A DNA stretch of 64,000 bases from Pseudalgibacter ostreae (GCF_042427585.1 NZ_JBHMFC010000006.1:31935-95934), one strand, 5' to 3'. Shown: positions 44,479-54,072, counted from the first letter of the stretch. Made by a program: numbers and translations. Notes: a model not told the origin generated them from the letters alone.

Positions 44479-45177
44479 ATGTTTGGATATTATATCATAA
44501 TTGGAGCGATAGCTTTAGTAAGTTGGTTGGTAAGTAATCAACTTAAAAGAAAGTTTGAAAAATACTCGAAAGTGCATTTACGCAACGGTATGAGTGGTGC
44601 CGAAATTGCCGAAAAGATGTTGGCAGATCACGGTATTAGAGATGTTGAGGTAATTTCTACACCGGGTCAATTAACAGACCATTACAATCCGAAAAATAAA
44701 ACAGTTAACTTAAGTGAGTCTGTTTATAATCAGCGAAACGCTGCTGCTGCTGCTGTTGCGGCACACGAATGTGGCCATGCCGTACAACATGCCCAAGCTT
44801 ATGAGTGGTTGAAAATGCGCTCTGCTTTAGTGCCAGTGGTAAGTGTTACCTCTGGAATGTCACAATGGATCGTGTTTGGCGGTATTGCTCTTATGGCAAC
44901 CAATTTAATTGGTGGTATGGGGTTTTATGTAGCTGTAGCCGGATTGGTAATGATGGCTTTTGCAACGGTGTTTAGTGTGGTTACTTTGCCTGTAGAATAC
45001 GATGCTAGTAACAGAGCTTTAGCTTGGTTAAAAAGCAAAAACATAGTGTCTCAAGAAGAGTATAGAGGCTCTGAAGACGCGCTTAAATGGGCTGCCAGAA
45101 CCTATTTGGTTGCCGCTATTGGTGCTATTGCATCTTTACTATATTGGGCACTTCAGGTGTTTGGGGGCAGAGATTAG
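44479..45177 (+). CDS. Membrane zinc metallopeptidase (YugP-like)
   Basis: A 232-residue membrane protein with an N-terminal helix, the zinc-binding HECGH (H96-H100) and three further helices. The PF04298 family layout is clear: ISTPGQLTDHYNPKNKTVNL, AAHECGHAVQHA, and LPVEYDASNRALAWL after the third helix. Its substrates are unknown. A TAGATTTG box at 44452-44459 may be its -7 element, but no -33 partner at the right distance is evident. Confidence 0.92.
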   Translation: MFGYYIIIGAIALVSWLVSNQLKRKFEKYSKVHLRNGMSGAEIAEKMLADHGIRDVEVISTPGQLTDHYNPKNKTVNLSESVYNQRNAAAAAVAAHECGHAVQHAQAYEWLKMRSALVPVVSVTSGMSQWIVFGGIALMATNLIGGMGFYVAVAGLVMMAFATVFSVVTLPVEYDASNRALAWLKSKNIVSQEEYRGSEDALKWAARTYLVAAIGAIASLLYWALQVFGGRD

Positions 45178-45200
45178 CAAGCCTTAAATTTTTAAATACA

Positions 45201-45230
45201 AAAAGCTCTGAATTATTTCAGAGCTTTTTT
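45201..45230 (+). terminator. Terminator after the zinc peptidase gene
   Basis: AAAAGCTCTGAA (45201-45212) and TTCAGAGCTTTT (45217-45228) form a perfect 12-bp stem with a TTAT loop and T run. Confidence 0.9.
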
Positions 45231-45258
45231 GTTTCTTTATCTCCAAAATATTTTTAAA

Positions 45259-47031
45259 ATGAATCATTATTTAAAATATTATCACGATCACGCGGCAAAA
45301 TACCAAGCAGAAGCTCAAAAACTGTTTAAAAAAATGACAGCCTTAAGTTTGCTAAGGCTTTTGGTGTTTATATTAACGGTTCTTGGTGTTTATATAACTT
45401 ATGAGTATTGGCAAGTAGCACTGGTTATTGGGGTTTTAGGTATTGCTGTATTTCTTTTCATGCTATCTAAATACACAAATATTAAAGCGCTTAGAGCATT
45501 TAAAAAAGCGCTTGTTTCTGTTAATGAGACAGAAATAAAAATAGCTTCTGGCAATTTTTATGATCGGGATAAAGGTTTAAACTTTCAAGACACAAATCAT
45601 TTTTACAGTTTGGATATCGATTTGTTTGGGCGGGGATCTTTTTTTCAATTCCTTAACAGAACCACTATCCATGAAGGGACCCAACAGTTGGCCGAAACCT
45701 TAAAAGCTAATGATATAACTAACATTGTTCAGCGGCAAGAGGCCATTAAAGAGCTTAAAGATAAAATCGCGTGGCGTCAATATTATACAGCAACGTCTAG
45801 TTTAGTATCTGTTGAAACGCCTGCTAAACTTATTATAAGTTGGCTCCAGAAGCATCAATCGTTTTTGCCGAAACCCATAAAATGGTTGCCTGCCGTGTTT
45901 TCTGTAATCTCCCTACTTATCTTTACGTTAACCATTTTTAATTTCATAGCACATAAAGCTCTTATAGGCTATTGGTTATTGGTGGGCTTAGCTGTAACAG
46001 GACGTTATGTAAAAAAAATAAACGCTTTGGCTTCAAATACCGATAAAGTTGGAGAGACGTTTAGGCAATATGCGCTTTTAATGGACTTAATTGAAAACGA
46101 GCGCTTTTCTTCAAAATTATTGCAGGAAAAACAATTGCAAATTCAATCTGGAGATAGAAAAGCATCTGTGGTTTTTAAAGAATTTTCAAAAGCTTTAGAG
46201 GGGCTAGATAACAGAAACAACCTTATTTCGGCCATTTTTGGAAATGGACTGTTTTTAACAGATTTAAAAAACACCTATCGTATTGAAAAATGGATTGAGG
46301 AGCATGGCGAGAAAGTAAAAGATTGGTTTGAAGTGGTGTCTTTTTTCGATGCTTATAATACGTTGGGGAATTACGCGTATAATCATCCTGATTTTGTGTT
46401 TCCTGAAATCAAAACAAATCATGAAGTGATTCATGCAAAAGGACTAGGGCATCCTTTGCTAGATAAAAAGAAACGTGTTAACAGTGATGTTACCATTAAA
46501 AAAGACCAGTTTTTTATTGTAACAGGGGCAAACATGGCAGGAAAAAGTACTTTTTTAAGAACCATTTCGTTACACGTGGTTATGGCAAATATCGGGCTTC
46601 CTGTTTGTGCAGAAAAGAGCGAGTATACACCTGTAAAACTCATTACCAGTATGCGCACTACAGATTCGTTAACAGATGATAGCTCGTATTTCTTTTCAGA
46701 ACTAACCCGTTTAAAATATATAGTAGACGCTATTCAAAAAGAACCTTATTTTATAGTGTTAGATGAAATATTAAAAGGCACCAACAGCACCGATAAAGCT
46801 ATTGGCTCTAGAAAGTTTGTTGAAAAACTGGTAGCTTCACATGCCACGGGTATTATAGCGACACATGATTTGAGCCTATGTGAAATTGAAAATGAATTAG
46901 AACAGGTTAAAAACTATTATTTTGATGCTGAAATCATTCAAGACGAATTACATTTCGATTATACTTTAAAAGAGGGTGTGTGTAAAAACATGAATGCATC
47001 TTTTCTTCTAAAAAAGATGGATATCATATAA
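45259..47031 (+). CDS. Membrane-anchored MutS-like ATPase
   Basis: I use the ATG at 45259 (MNHYLKYYHDH), after the terminator; an upstream in-frame start lies within the terminator. The 590-residue product has two N-terminal helices (about 28-45 and 50-68) and another hydrophobic pair near residues 210-245, then a MutS C-terminal core: lever-like region, Walker A GANMAGKST (423-431) and Walker B LDEILKGTNSTDK with ATHDLSL after it. The mismatch-recognition domain of MutS and the Smr nuclease of MutS2 are both absent. Such membrane MutS paralogues occur in Bacteroidota; function is unknown. Confidence 0.87.
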   Translation: MNHYLKYYHDHAAKYQAEAQKLFKKMTALSLLRLLVFILTVLGVYITYEYWQVALVIGVLGIAVFLFMLSKYTNIKALRAFKKALVSVNETEIKIASGNFYDRDKGLNFQDTNHFYSLDIDLFGRGSFFQFLNRTTIHEGTQQLAETLKANDITNIVQRQEAIKELKDKIAWRQYYTATSSLVSVETPAKLIISWLQKHQSFLPKPIKWLPAVFSVISLLIFTLTIFNFIAHKALIGYWLLVGLAVTGRYVKKINALASNTDKVGETFRQYALLMDLIENERFSSKLLQEKQLQIQSGDRKASVVFKEFSKALEGLDNRNNLISAIFGNGLFLTDLKNTYRIEKWIEEHGEKVKDWFEVVSFFDAYNTLGNYAYNHPDFVFPEIKTNHEVIHAKGLGHPLLDKKKRVNSDVTIKKDQFFIVTGANMAGKSTFLRTISLHVVMANIGLPVCAEKSEYTPVKLITSMRTTDSLTDDSSYFFSELTRLKYIVDAIQKEPYFIVLDEILKGTNSTDKAIGSRKFVEKLVASHATGIIATHDLSLCEIENELEQVKNYYFDAEIIQDELHFDYTLKEGVCKNMNASFLLKKMDII

Positions 47032-47098
47032 TTATTCGTAACTTAAAGACAGGAATGTTCTTTAACGAATCCGCTAATTTTAGTAGAAAACATAACTT

Positions 47099-47617
47099 AT
47101 GAAATGCAATAAAATAACAATAGTCCTTTTTATCTTCATTTTAGGGGCATGTGCCAGCAGTGAGCGCGTGATTACCCAAGACGGAAAAATTTATGAGGTA
47201 AAAGGTGAGGCATATTTTCAAAATGGTAAAAATGTAACAGAGCATTTATCTTCTAAAGATAAAGCGCACATTAGCAATGTTCTTGAAAACAGACTGGAGT
47301 CTGAACGTTCACTAAAAAGGGAACAAACAGCATTGAAGGCAGAGCAAGACTATGTGAAACAAACCTTAAAAGAGGCAGAGAAGAAACAAAAAGCACTTGA
47401 GAACAAGCAAAAACGTATAGAAAAGGGGATAAAGAAAAAGGAAGCCGCCCGAGAGCGAGTTTTAAAAGTAAAAGCACGTTTAAATAAAAATAAAGAAAAA
47501 TATCAAAAATTGGAAGCAAAAAAGAAGCTGTCCACTCGTAACAAAGAGAAATGGGAACGCCGTTTTGAGAGAGATGAGAAAGATTTAATTAAGGCGTTAA
47601 AAGCCTTTGAAAATTAA
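47099..47617 (+). CDS. Lipoprotein with long charged coiled coil (paralogue 1)
   Basis: A 172-residue product with lipobox LGACAS, a short N-terminal domain (ITQDGKIYEVKGEAYFQNGK) and a long Lys/Glu/Arg-rich coiled coil (about 60-172). It is clearly related to the next gene; the shared part reads YxVKGxxxxxxGKxVTE. Lipid-anchored coiled coils can brace the envelope, but nothing shows that here. Confidence 0.8.
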   Translation: MKCNKITIVLFIFILGACASSERVITQDGKIYEVKGEAYFQNGKNVTEHLSSKDKAHISNVLENRLESERSLKREQTALKAEQDYVKQTLKEAEKKQKALENKQKRIEKGIKKKEAARERVLKVKARLNKNKEKYQKLEAKKKLSTRNKEKWERRFERDEKDLIKALKAFEN

Positions 47618-47630
47618 AAATAAAACAATT

Positions 47631-48098
47631 ATGAAACACTGGATTATCATTTTAGTATTCGGATTTTGTGTACATGTAAGCGCACAAGATATTAACCATA
47701 ACGGCACCATGTATACCGTTAAAGGCAAAACTATTTTAAAAGAAGGTAAAGATGTTACTGAGACGCTTGCCCTTGAAGAACAGCAAAGCATAAAAGCTGC
47801 TCTTGCTGAAAAGAAGAAAGAAGCAAAAGCTATTGAAAAACGCGAAAAAGAATTAAAAAAGGCCGAAAAAGAACAGAAAAAAGTTGAGAAAAAACAAAAG
47901 CAAGCAGAAAAAGCATTAAAACAGAAAGAGAAAATACGCTCTAAATTTGAGAAATCGGTTAAGAAGCATGACCAGGCGGTTAATACATATGAAAAATTAA
48001 AAAACAAAGGCAAATTGTCGCCTATTGATGAAAGCAAGTGGCTTAAAAAAATTGAAAAACTAAGGGTGGCAAGAGAAAAGATAAAAAGAAAACTTTAA
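47631..48098 (+). CDS. Exported charged coiled-coil protein (paralogue 2)
   Basis: The ATG at 47631 opens a signal peptide (MKHWIIILVFGFCVHVSAQ); an in-frame TTG at 47607 is inside the previous gene and unlikely. The 155-residue product shares with its upstream neighbour the motif GTMYTVKGKTILKEGKDVTE followed by an alanine/lysine-rich coiled coil. Unlike paralogue 1 it has a standard signal peptide, not a lipobox. Tandem duplication followed by divergence explains the pair. Confidence 0.8.
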   Translation: MKHWIIILVFGFCVHVSAQDINHNGTMYTVKGKTILKEGKDVTETLALEEQQSIKAALAEKKKEAKAIEKREKELKKAEKEQKKVEKKQKQAEKALKQKEKIRSKFEKSVKKHDQAVNTYEKLKNKGKLSPIDESKWLKKIEKLRVAREKIKRKL

Positions 48099-48107
48099 AA
48101 AAAACTA

Positions 48108-48893
48108 ATGAACATGTGCGAAACATTAAAAATAGCATTGGTTCAAGCAGATTTGGTTTGGGAAAATCCAGAGCAAAATAGGCGAAACTTTACTAAGAAA
48201 ATCGATGCTATTCATGAAGCTGTTGATCTAGTGGTGTTACCCGAAATGTTTTCAACAGGGTTTACCATGAACCCCAAAGCTGTTTTTGAAACGATGCAAG
48301 GCGAAACCGTATTGTGGATGCAGGAACTGACCCATAAGAAAAACATAGCTATAACCGGGAGTGTGGTTATTAAAGAGGAATGTCGTTTTTATAACCGACT
48401 CTTTTTTGTAACGCCAAATGGAGGTTTAGAGTATTATGATAAAAAGCACACTTTTACTTTAGTTGGTGAAGACGAGATTTATACCGCAGGTACCAAAAAA
48501 CCTATTATCGATTTTAAAGGCTGGAAAATCTGTCCGTTGATTTGTTATGACTTAAGGTTTCCGGTATGGGCAAGAAATACTGAAGACTACGATGTTTTAA
48601 TATATGTGGCCAATTGGCCTACGCCAAGAGTTACTGCATGGGACACTTTACTAAAAGCTCGAGCTATTGAGAATATGTGTTATTGCATAGGTGTAAACCG
48701 TGTGGGTACAGATGGGGTGAATAGTGAATATAATGGTCATTCGGCAGCCTACGATGTGTTAGGCAATGAACTGACCGCTTTTGGATCTGGAGAGGAACAA
48801 ACTGAAATAGTTACATTAGAAAAAAGGCACATTTCGGCTTATAGAAACAAGTTTAAGTTTTTGCAAGACAGAGATGGTTTTATTCTGAAATAA
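48108..48893 (+). CDS. Carbon-nitrogen hydrolase, omega-amidase (YafV/NIT2-like)
   Basis: A 261-residue nitrilase-superfamily enzyme with the triad E46 (LPEMFSTGF), K112 (YDKKHTF) and C146 (ICYDLRFPVWAR). The TGFTMNPK and WPTPRVTAWDTLL segments fit the omega-amidase branch, which hydrolyses alpha-ketoglutaramate or alpha-ketosuccinamate and works in glutamine transamination or methionine salvage. It starts ten bases after the coiled-coil gene and overlaps the convergent lipoprotein gene by 14 bases. Confidence 0.92.
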   Translation: MNMCETLKIALVQADLVWENPEQNRRNFTKKIDAIHEAVDLVVLPEMFSTGFTMNPKAVFETMQGETVLWMQELTHKKNIAITGSVVIKEECRFYNRLFFVTPNGGLEYYDKKHTFTLVGEDEIYTAGTKKPIIDFKGWKICPLICYDLRFPVWARNTEDYDVLIYVANWPTPRVTAWDTLLKARAIENMCYCIGVNRVGTDGVNSEYNGHSAAYDVLGNELTAFGSGEEQTEIVTLEKRHISAYRNKFKFLQDRDGFILK

Positions 48894-50493
48894 ATTGCAG
48901 GGTCTGTACAAAATCCCAACCCGCCCTAACGTCATTTTCCATTTCAAAATGGCTGATTTTTTCGGGTTGAATTTTTTTAAGATAATGACCGGAATCGTAT
49001 TTTTTATTGCCATTAGTATCATGTACGACTCTAATGTAGTATTTGCTAGGCGATATGTTTAAGAAGTCTATGGCTTGTTCTTTAGCGGCATATACTTCAT
49101 GTTTAACCTCGCCCTTCTCATTGGTTAGCTGTACGATAATAGGGTAAGTGGCATTAGCTAAAACGAGCCTTAAATTACCATAACTGTCCTTGGCACTAGT
49201 TCTTAAAGAGAAATCTAAAGTGTCGTTCTTTGTGTCGAAAAAACCCACAAAAGCTTCTGGTAAGAGGCGTATTTGATAGTTGTTCGATTCGGTTTTTGGA
49301 AACTTAAGCGCTACAGTGTTGTTAATCGTATCGAAAAGACTTGTAAAAGCAACAGAAATAGAGTCTTTATTTAAAATATGGATTTTAGAGGCATCAAAAG
49401 TACTAATAGGCGTGGTTCCTGAAATTTTAAAATCTTCTTCATACCCTATGTTTCCAGAAGGAAATCCTTTTAAGGTTAAAGAGTCCCGATCTAATTTTCG
49501 TAATCTTACCGAGAACTGAGTGTCCTCCACACTAGGGTGGGAAACCTTAAAAACTAAAGAATCCAGTTCGAGATGTGGTTTGTACCAATAGTAAAGGGTG
49601 TCGGTCTTTTCGTCTTTTGTAATAGCGTGTTTGAATTCTGCTGGGGTATCTGTAAGCAAGTCAATGTGCATGCCTTCATAATGCCCTTCATAGCCAAACT
49701 CTATTTTTCCGCCAGCTGCCAATTTTGGTCTTGCAGGCTTAAAATCGGGGGCTTCAGAAAATAATTTTAATGTGTATAAGGAATCTGTAGGCACATGAAT
49801 AGGACTTTTATAAAACCCTATTTTATCAGTTTTCTGTTGAAATTTATAATCTGTATTTTTATCTTTTAAAGCTAATAACATGTATTTTCCTGCCTTAACG
49901 TTCTCAATGGAAAATGTGCTAAGACTATCTAAGGTATTGGTAATGTACTTAGGAGTTTCCTTATAAACGATAGAATCATTATAGGTCGAGTCCATTTCAT
50001 AAAGCATTACAGAAACAAAGGTTTCTGGCTGTCTTTTGATAGCATCTACTATTTGTCCTTTTACAGAAAGGGAATCGATATAATCACCAGTAGAAAATAC
50101 ATAACGGAAATATGGAAAAGGGTTTCCTTCATTATTATCTACAATACTGTTTCCGAAATTAAATGCGTAAGTTGTATTAGGCTGTAAGGTATCAAAAATC
50201 TTTATTTTAATATATTCGCTTGCGCCGCCAAGCGGTGTAATTTCTGGCTGCGTTTTCATTGGGGGCGAAATGATAAGCTGTTTTTGTAAGTCTTTTATCT
50301 TAATGTATTCATTAAAATAAATCCTAATTTCTTTAGCATTAAAATTAATGGAATAATTTTTAGGTGTTGCTCTCGTTATTTTAGGAGGGGTAATATCTTT
50401 AGGGCCGCCTTGAGGCGTTCCACGATTGGCGCAGTTAATAAAAACCAAACATATACATGCGATAAAAATAAAATTTGAAAGGGTTTTATTCAT
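48880..50493 (-). CDS. Ig-like-domain lipoprotein
   Basis: I use the ATG at 50491-50493 (MNKTLSNFIF), which gives a lipobox FINCAN; a TTG two codons upstream is in frame. The 537-residue product has a Big_5/SbsA-type Ig-like domain after the lipobox (PPKITRATPKNYSINFNAKEI to YRYVFSTGDYID) and further beta-sandwich repeats with YLALDKDTD-like loops (YMLLALKDKNTDYKF). Similar proteins are widespread surface lipoproteins in flavobacteria. Function is unknown. Confidence 0.85.
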   Translation of the reverse strand: MNKTLSNFIFIACICLVFINCANRGTPQGGPKDITPPKITRATPKNYSINFNAKEIRIYFNEYIKIKDLQKQLIISPPMKTQPEITPLGGASEYIKIKIFDTLQPNTTYAFNFGNSIVDNNEGNPFPYFRYVFSTGDYIDSLSVKGQIVDAIKRQPETFVSVMLYEMDSTYNDSIVYKETPKYITNTLDSLSTFSIENVKAGKYMLLALKDKNTDYKFQQKTDKIGFYKSPIHVPTDSLYTLKLFSEAPDFKPARPKLAAGGKIEFGYEGHYEGMHIDLLTDTPAEFKHAITKDEKTDTLYYWYKPHLELDSLVFKVSHPSVEDTQFSVRLRKLDRDSLTLKGFPSGNIGYEEDFKISGTTPISTFDASKIHILNKDSISVAFTSLFDTINNTVALKFPKTESNNYQIRLLPEAFVGFFDTKNDTLDFSLRTSAKDSYGNLRLVLANATYPIIVQLTNEKGEVKHEVYAAKEQAIDFLNISPSKYYIRVVHDTNGNKKYDSGHYLKKIQPEKISHFEMENDVRAGWDFVQTLQFISE

Positions 50494-50550
50494 TGCCAAT
50501 TTAAAATTTGCACAAAACTACATAAATTTAGAGATATAACGCAAGAGTTA

Positions 50551-51228
50551 TTAGGCTATTGCCATCGATGCCACACTTATTTTAACCGAAGGCACTTGCT
50601 GTAACACGGTGATACAAGCTTCCATGGTTGCCCCTGTAGTAATGAGGTCGTCCACCAAAAGAATGTGTTTGTTCTCAAGGTCTTTTGCGTGGTTGAGTAA
50701 AAATAATTCGGTATTATCTTGCCATCTAAACCATCTTGTTTTTAGGGTCTGCGAACTGGTATTGCTTATTTTTAATAGTACATCCTCTTTGTATTCGGCA
50801 TGTAAAGCAGTGGCTATTTGTTGTCCAAATTTAGTAACTTGATTATAGCCTCTTTTCCTAAGTTTCTTTTTGTGTATCGGCACGGGAATCACGAGGTCTA
50901 TATCTTCGTAATGGTTAAGCGTAGCTAACTCGCCACCTAGCCAATCTCCTAAAAACATACCAATAGTTTCATGGCCTTTATATTTCAATTGATGGATAAG
51001 ATGTTGCACAAGGCCTTTTTTTTCAAAACGGAGCAGTGCTGTGGCCTGCTCGATTTTTACACGGCCATAAAATATTTTTAAAACTGTATCATCATTATTA
51101 AAATGAAAATTAGTAACAGGTATACTATGGCGGCAAGAAATGCAGAGGTCTTTTTCATTATCCTTTAAAGTATTATGGCAAGCATAACATACTTTAGGAA
51201 AAAACAAATTAAGCAATAAATTGAGCAT
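50551..51228 (-). CDS. comF: ComF-family phosphoribosyltransferase-like protein
   Basis: A 225-residue product with an N-terminal zinc finger (C14, C17, C29, C32: VCYACHNTL and LCISCRHSI) and a C-terminal PRTase fold whose loop reads LLVDDLITTGATMEAC. ComF proteins act in natural competence, helping DNA uptake in some bacteria, and are conserved more widely. No other competence gene is adjacent; the neighbours are glyS (divergent) and the Ig-like lipoprotein downstream on the same strand. Confidence 0.9.
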   Translation of the reverse strand: MLNLLLNLFFPKVCYACHNTLKDNEKDLCISCRHSIPVTNFHFNNDDTVLKIFYGRVKIEQATALLRFEKKGLVQHLIHQLKYKGHETIGMFLGDWLGGELATLNHYEDIDLVIPVPIHKKKLRKRGYNQVTKFGQQIATALHAEYKEDVLLKISNTSSQTLKTRWFRWQDNTELFLLNHAKDLENKHILLVDDLITTGATMEACITVLQQVPSVKISVASMAIA

Positions 51229-51340
51229 GTATTTCGGGGTCTATTCTAAAGAAGTAAATTTAAAGGAAAAATTAATACATTTGATTCTTAATTTTGATCT
51301 AAAATCCTGTTTGTTTGCTACGGTTTCATATTTTTGCAAT

Positions 51341-52882
51341 ATGGCAAATCAAGATGATCAATTTAAGAAAGTAATCTCTCATGCAAAAGAGTATGGTTAC
51401 GTGTTCCAGAGTAGTGAGATCTACGATGGACTAAGTGCAGTTTATGACTATGCGCAAAATGGCGTGGAGTTAAAAAAGAATATTCGGGACTACTGGTGGA
51501 AAGCCATGGTACAGATGAATGAAAATATTGTAGGCATAGATTCTGCCATTTTCATGCATCCAACTATCTGGAAGGCTTCTGGCCACGTAGATGCGTTCAA
51601 TGATCCTTTAATAGACAATAAGGATTCTAAAAAACGTTACAGAGCTGATGTTTTAATTGAAGATTATTGTGCTAAAATTGAAGCTAAAATTGAAAAAGAG
51701 GTTCAGAAAGCAGAAAAACGCTTTGGAGATGCTTTTGATAAAGCCGAGTTTCTTGCTACAAACCCACGTGTATTAGGCTATCAAGAAAAAATAGACGAAA
51801 CACTTTCTCGTATGGCCAAGTCGTTGGGCGATGAGAATTTAGCCGATGTAAAAGCTCTTATTGAAGAACTGGAAATCGCAGATCCTTTAACGGGAAGTAG
51901 AAACTGGACAGACGTTAAGCAATTTAACTTAATGTTTGGCACTAAATTAGGCGCTTCTGCAGAGAATGCTCTAGATTTATATTTACGCCCCGAAACGGCG
52001 CAAGGTATTTTTGTTAACTTTTTAAACGTTCAGAAAAGTGGACGTATGAAAATCCCTTTTGGAATTGCTCAAACGGGTAAAGCCTTTAGGAATGAAATTG
52101 TGGCGAGACAATTTATTTTCAGAATGCGTGAGTTTGAACAAATGGAGATGCAGTTTTTTATTAAACCAGGGACACAGAAAGAGTGGTTTGAGCATTGGAA
52201 AGAAACCCGAATGAAATGGCACTTGTCATTAGGTATGGGAGCAGATAATTACCGTTTTCATGATCATGAAAAATTAGCGCATTATGCCGATGCCGCAACC
52301 GATATCGAGTTTAAGTTCCCTTTTGGGTTTAAAGAGCTAGAAGGCATACATTCTAGAACAGATTTTGATTTGGCACAACACGAGAAGTTTTCTGGAAAGA
52401 AATTGCAGTATTTCGATACCGAAGAAAATAAAAGCTATGTGCCTTATGTCTTGGAAACCTCTATTGGATTAGACCGGATGTTCTTAGCGGTATTCTCGAA
52501 TGCATTAGTAGAAGAGGAACTGGAAAATGGAACAACGCGAACCGTGTTGCGATTGCCTGCGGTGCTAGCGCCTGTTAAAGCAGCAATTTTACCATTGGTT
52601 AAAAAAGATGGTCTGCCAGAAATAGCTAAAAAAATCCTAGAAGAATTAAAATGGGATTTCAATGTCGATTATGACGAGAAAGATGCCGTAGGTAGACGCT
52701 ACAGAAGACAAGATGCCAATGGTACGCCATTCTGTATAACGGTAGATCATGATACTCTAGAAGACAATACCGTTACTATACGCCATAGAGACTCTATGGA
52801 ACAGCAACGTGTTAAAATTGAAGACTTAAAAGATATCATTAAACAAGAAGTAGATGTACGCGCTTGGTTAATGAAAATGTAA
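51341..52882 (+). CDS. glyS: Glycyl-tRNA synthetase (alpha2 type)
   Basis: Charges tRNA-Gly. I use the ATG at 51341 (MANQDDQFKKVISHAKEYGY) because an earlier in-frame start adds 40 unrelated residues overlapping comF. The 513-residue product is the single-chain homodimeric type, with motif 2 (FGIAQTGKAFRNEIVARQFIF), the GLDRMFLAVF motif 3 and the anticodon domain after it. A TATTTTTG box at 51329-51336 lies five bases before the ATG, as at uvrC. Confidence 0.96.
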   Translation: MANQDDQFKKVISHAKEYGYVFQSSEIYDGLSAVYDYAQNGVELKKNIRDYWWKAMVQMNENIVGIDSAIFMHPTIWKASGHVDAFNDPLIDNKDSKKRYRADVLIEDYCAKIEAKIEKEVQKAEKRFGDAFDKAEFLATNPRVLGYQEKIDETLSRMAKSLGDENLADVKALIEELEIADPLTGSRNWTDVKQFNLMFGTKLGASAENALDLYLRPETAQGIFVNFLNVQKSGRMKIPFGIAQTGKAFRNEIVARQFIFRMREFEQMEMQFFIKPGTQKEWFEHWKETRMKWHLSLGMGADNYRFHDHEKLAHYADAATDIEFKFPFGFKELEGIHSRTDFDLAQHEKFSGKKLQYFDTEENKSYVPYVLETSIGLDRMFLAVFSNALVEEELENGTTRTVLRLPAVLAPVKAAILPLVKKDGLPEIAKKILEELKWDFNVDYDEKDAVGRRYRRQDANGTPFCITVDHDTLEDNTVTIRHRDSMEQQRVKIEDLKDIIKQEVDVRAWLMKM

Positions 52883-52943
52883 TCCATAAATGAGAGTGAT
52901 GCAATCTCGATATGTCGGGTGGCTTCTTATCATTATTATAAAT

Positions 52944-52977
52944 AAAACCCCAAACGCCACCATGTTTGGGGTTTTTT
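52944..52977 (+). terminator. Terminator after glyS
   Basis: AAAACCCCAAAC (52944-52955) and GTTTGGGGTTTT (52964-52975) form a perfect 12-bp stem, 8-base loop, with T run. Confidence 0.9.
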
Positions 52978-53137
52978 ACTTAAAACCAAATTTAATTGGC
53001 CCGGCATGGCTCTATATCTAGATGATAAACGTTTTAAATTAAGACTTAATAAAAAAAGCTGTAGTATATTATTTCCAATACTAAAATTAGTTGTCTATTT
53101 TCGTTTATTGGAATTATCTTTTTAAAAAATCATTAAA

Positions 53138-53524
53138 ATGACGAATAAATCACTGTTGGTAACCGCTTCTTTTTTAGGCTTAACAAGTATTATCTTGGGG
53201 GCTTTTGGAGCACATGGATTAAAAGCTTTGGTTTCTCTAGAAGCTTTACAATCATTTGAAACAGGTGTGAAATATCAAATGTATCATGCTTTATTATTGC
53301 TTTTTGTAGGAGGTACCAATTTAATTCCGCTTAAAGCGAAAAAAATAATATTTTATTTAACCCTTATGGGGCTATTACTTTTCTCTGGTTCTATTTACGG
53401 ATTGGCCACGAATGAGTTGTCTGGATTTGATTTTAAGACCATTGCCTTTATAACACCTATTGGCGGATTGATGCTAATTTTGGCTTGGGTGGTTTTAATT
53501 GTCAAGTTCTTAAAAATAAAATAA
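53138..53524 (+). CDS. DUF423 membrane protein
   Basis: A 128-residue product with four hydrophobic helices and the DUF423 pattern (LGAFGAHGLK near the start and ITPIGGLMLILAWV near the end). Function unknown; the family is common in bacteria. It is followed by a strong terminator and preceded by AT-rich DNA, so it is probably transcribed alone. Confidence 0.93.
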   Translation: MTNKSLLVTASFLGLTSIILGAFGAHGLKALVSLEALQSFETGVKYQMYHALLLLFVGGTNLIPLKAKKIIFYLTLMGLLLFSGSIYGLATNELSGFDFKTIAFITPIGGLMLILAWVVLIVKFLKIK

Positions 53525-53543
53525 GCGAAGTCTTTTAAAACCA

Positions 53544-53578
53544 AACCCCGATTGTATTAAAATCGGGGTTGTTTTTTT
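53544..53578 (+). terminator. Terminator after the DUF423 gene
   Basis: AACCCCGATT (53544-53553) and AATCGGGGTT (53561-53570), perfect 10-bp stem, 7-base loop, followed by GTTTTTTT. Confidence 0.9.
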
Positions 53579-53611
53579 AAATTAATATAATCCTTTAAGT
53601 ACAAAGGACAA

Positions 53612-53926
53612 TTACAGAATAATAATAAGTAATAAAATAATAATTATAGCGCCACTGGAAATGTAAAGACCATTTCCAGATTTCCTTACGGCCTTTTTAA
53701 GGTCTCTAAGCTCTTTGCGTAATGCTTTCTTGTCATGACGATCTAAAGCGGACTTATCCAAATCTTTTATTTCGTTTAAGCGATCAATCATACTACGAAT
53801 TTCTACAGGAACAGCTTCTGCATTTTTAGATGTGGCTACAGGAGGGGTTTCGGCTGCCATGGCTGCGTTGGAAAAAGCGCCAAAAGACAGAAAAACCAAG
53901 AGGATACAAAAGATTTTTTTAGTCAT
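53612..53926 (-). CDS. Small exported protein with C-terminal membrane helix
   Basis: A 104-residue product with a signal peptide (cleavage after AMAA), a short Pro/Ala-rich segment, a charged helix (RLNEIKDLDKSALDRHDKKAL) and a very hydrophobic C-terminus (GAIIIILLLIIIL). Topology would be periplasmic with a C-terminal anchor. I do not recognise the family. Confidence 0.75.
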   Translation of the reverse strand: MTKKIFCILLVFLSFGAFSNAAMAAETPPVATSKNAEAVPVEIRSMIDRLNEIKDLDKSALDRHDKKALRKELRDLKKAVRKSGNGLYISSGAIIIILLLIIIL

Positions 53927-54018
53927 AATATTGTGTTTAAACGATTAGTGTTCTAAATATACGGTTTTTTATTTTTTGCTCAAGATTATTTTAATAACTC
54001 TGAAAGGGTTTTAAATAC

Positions 54019-54052
54019 AAAAAGGGATGATTTAGTATAATCATCCCTTTTT
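54019..54052 (-). terminator. Terminator after hemD (reading leftward)
   Basis: AAAAAGGGATGATT (54019-54032) and AATCATCCCTTTTT (54039-54052) form a perfect 14-bp stem with a 6-base loop. T runs exist on both strands, so it can work in both directions; hemD ends 21 bases away. Confidence 0.85.
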
Positions 54053-54072
54053 GTAATGTTTTAAATGTTAGT

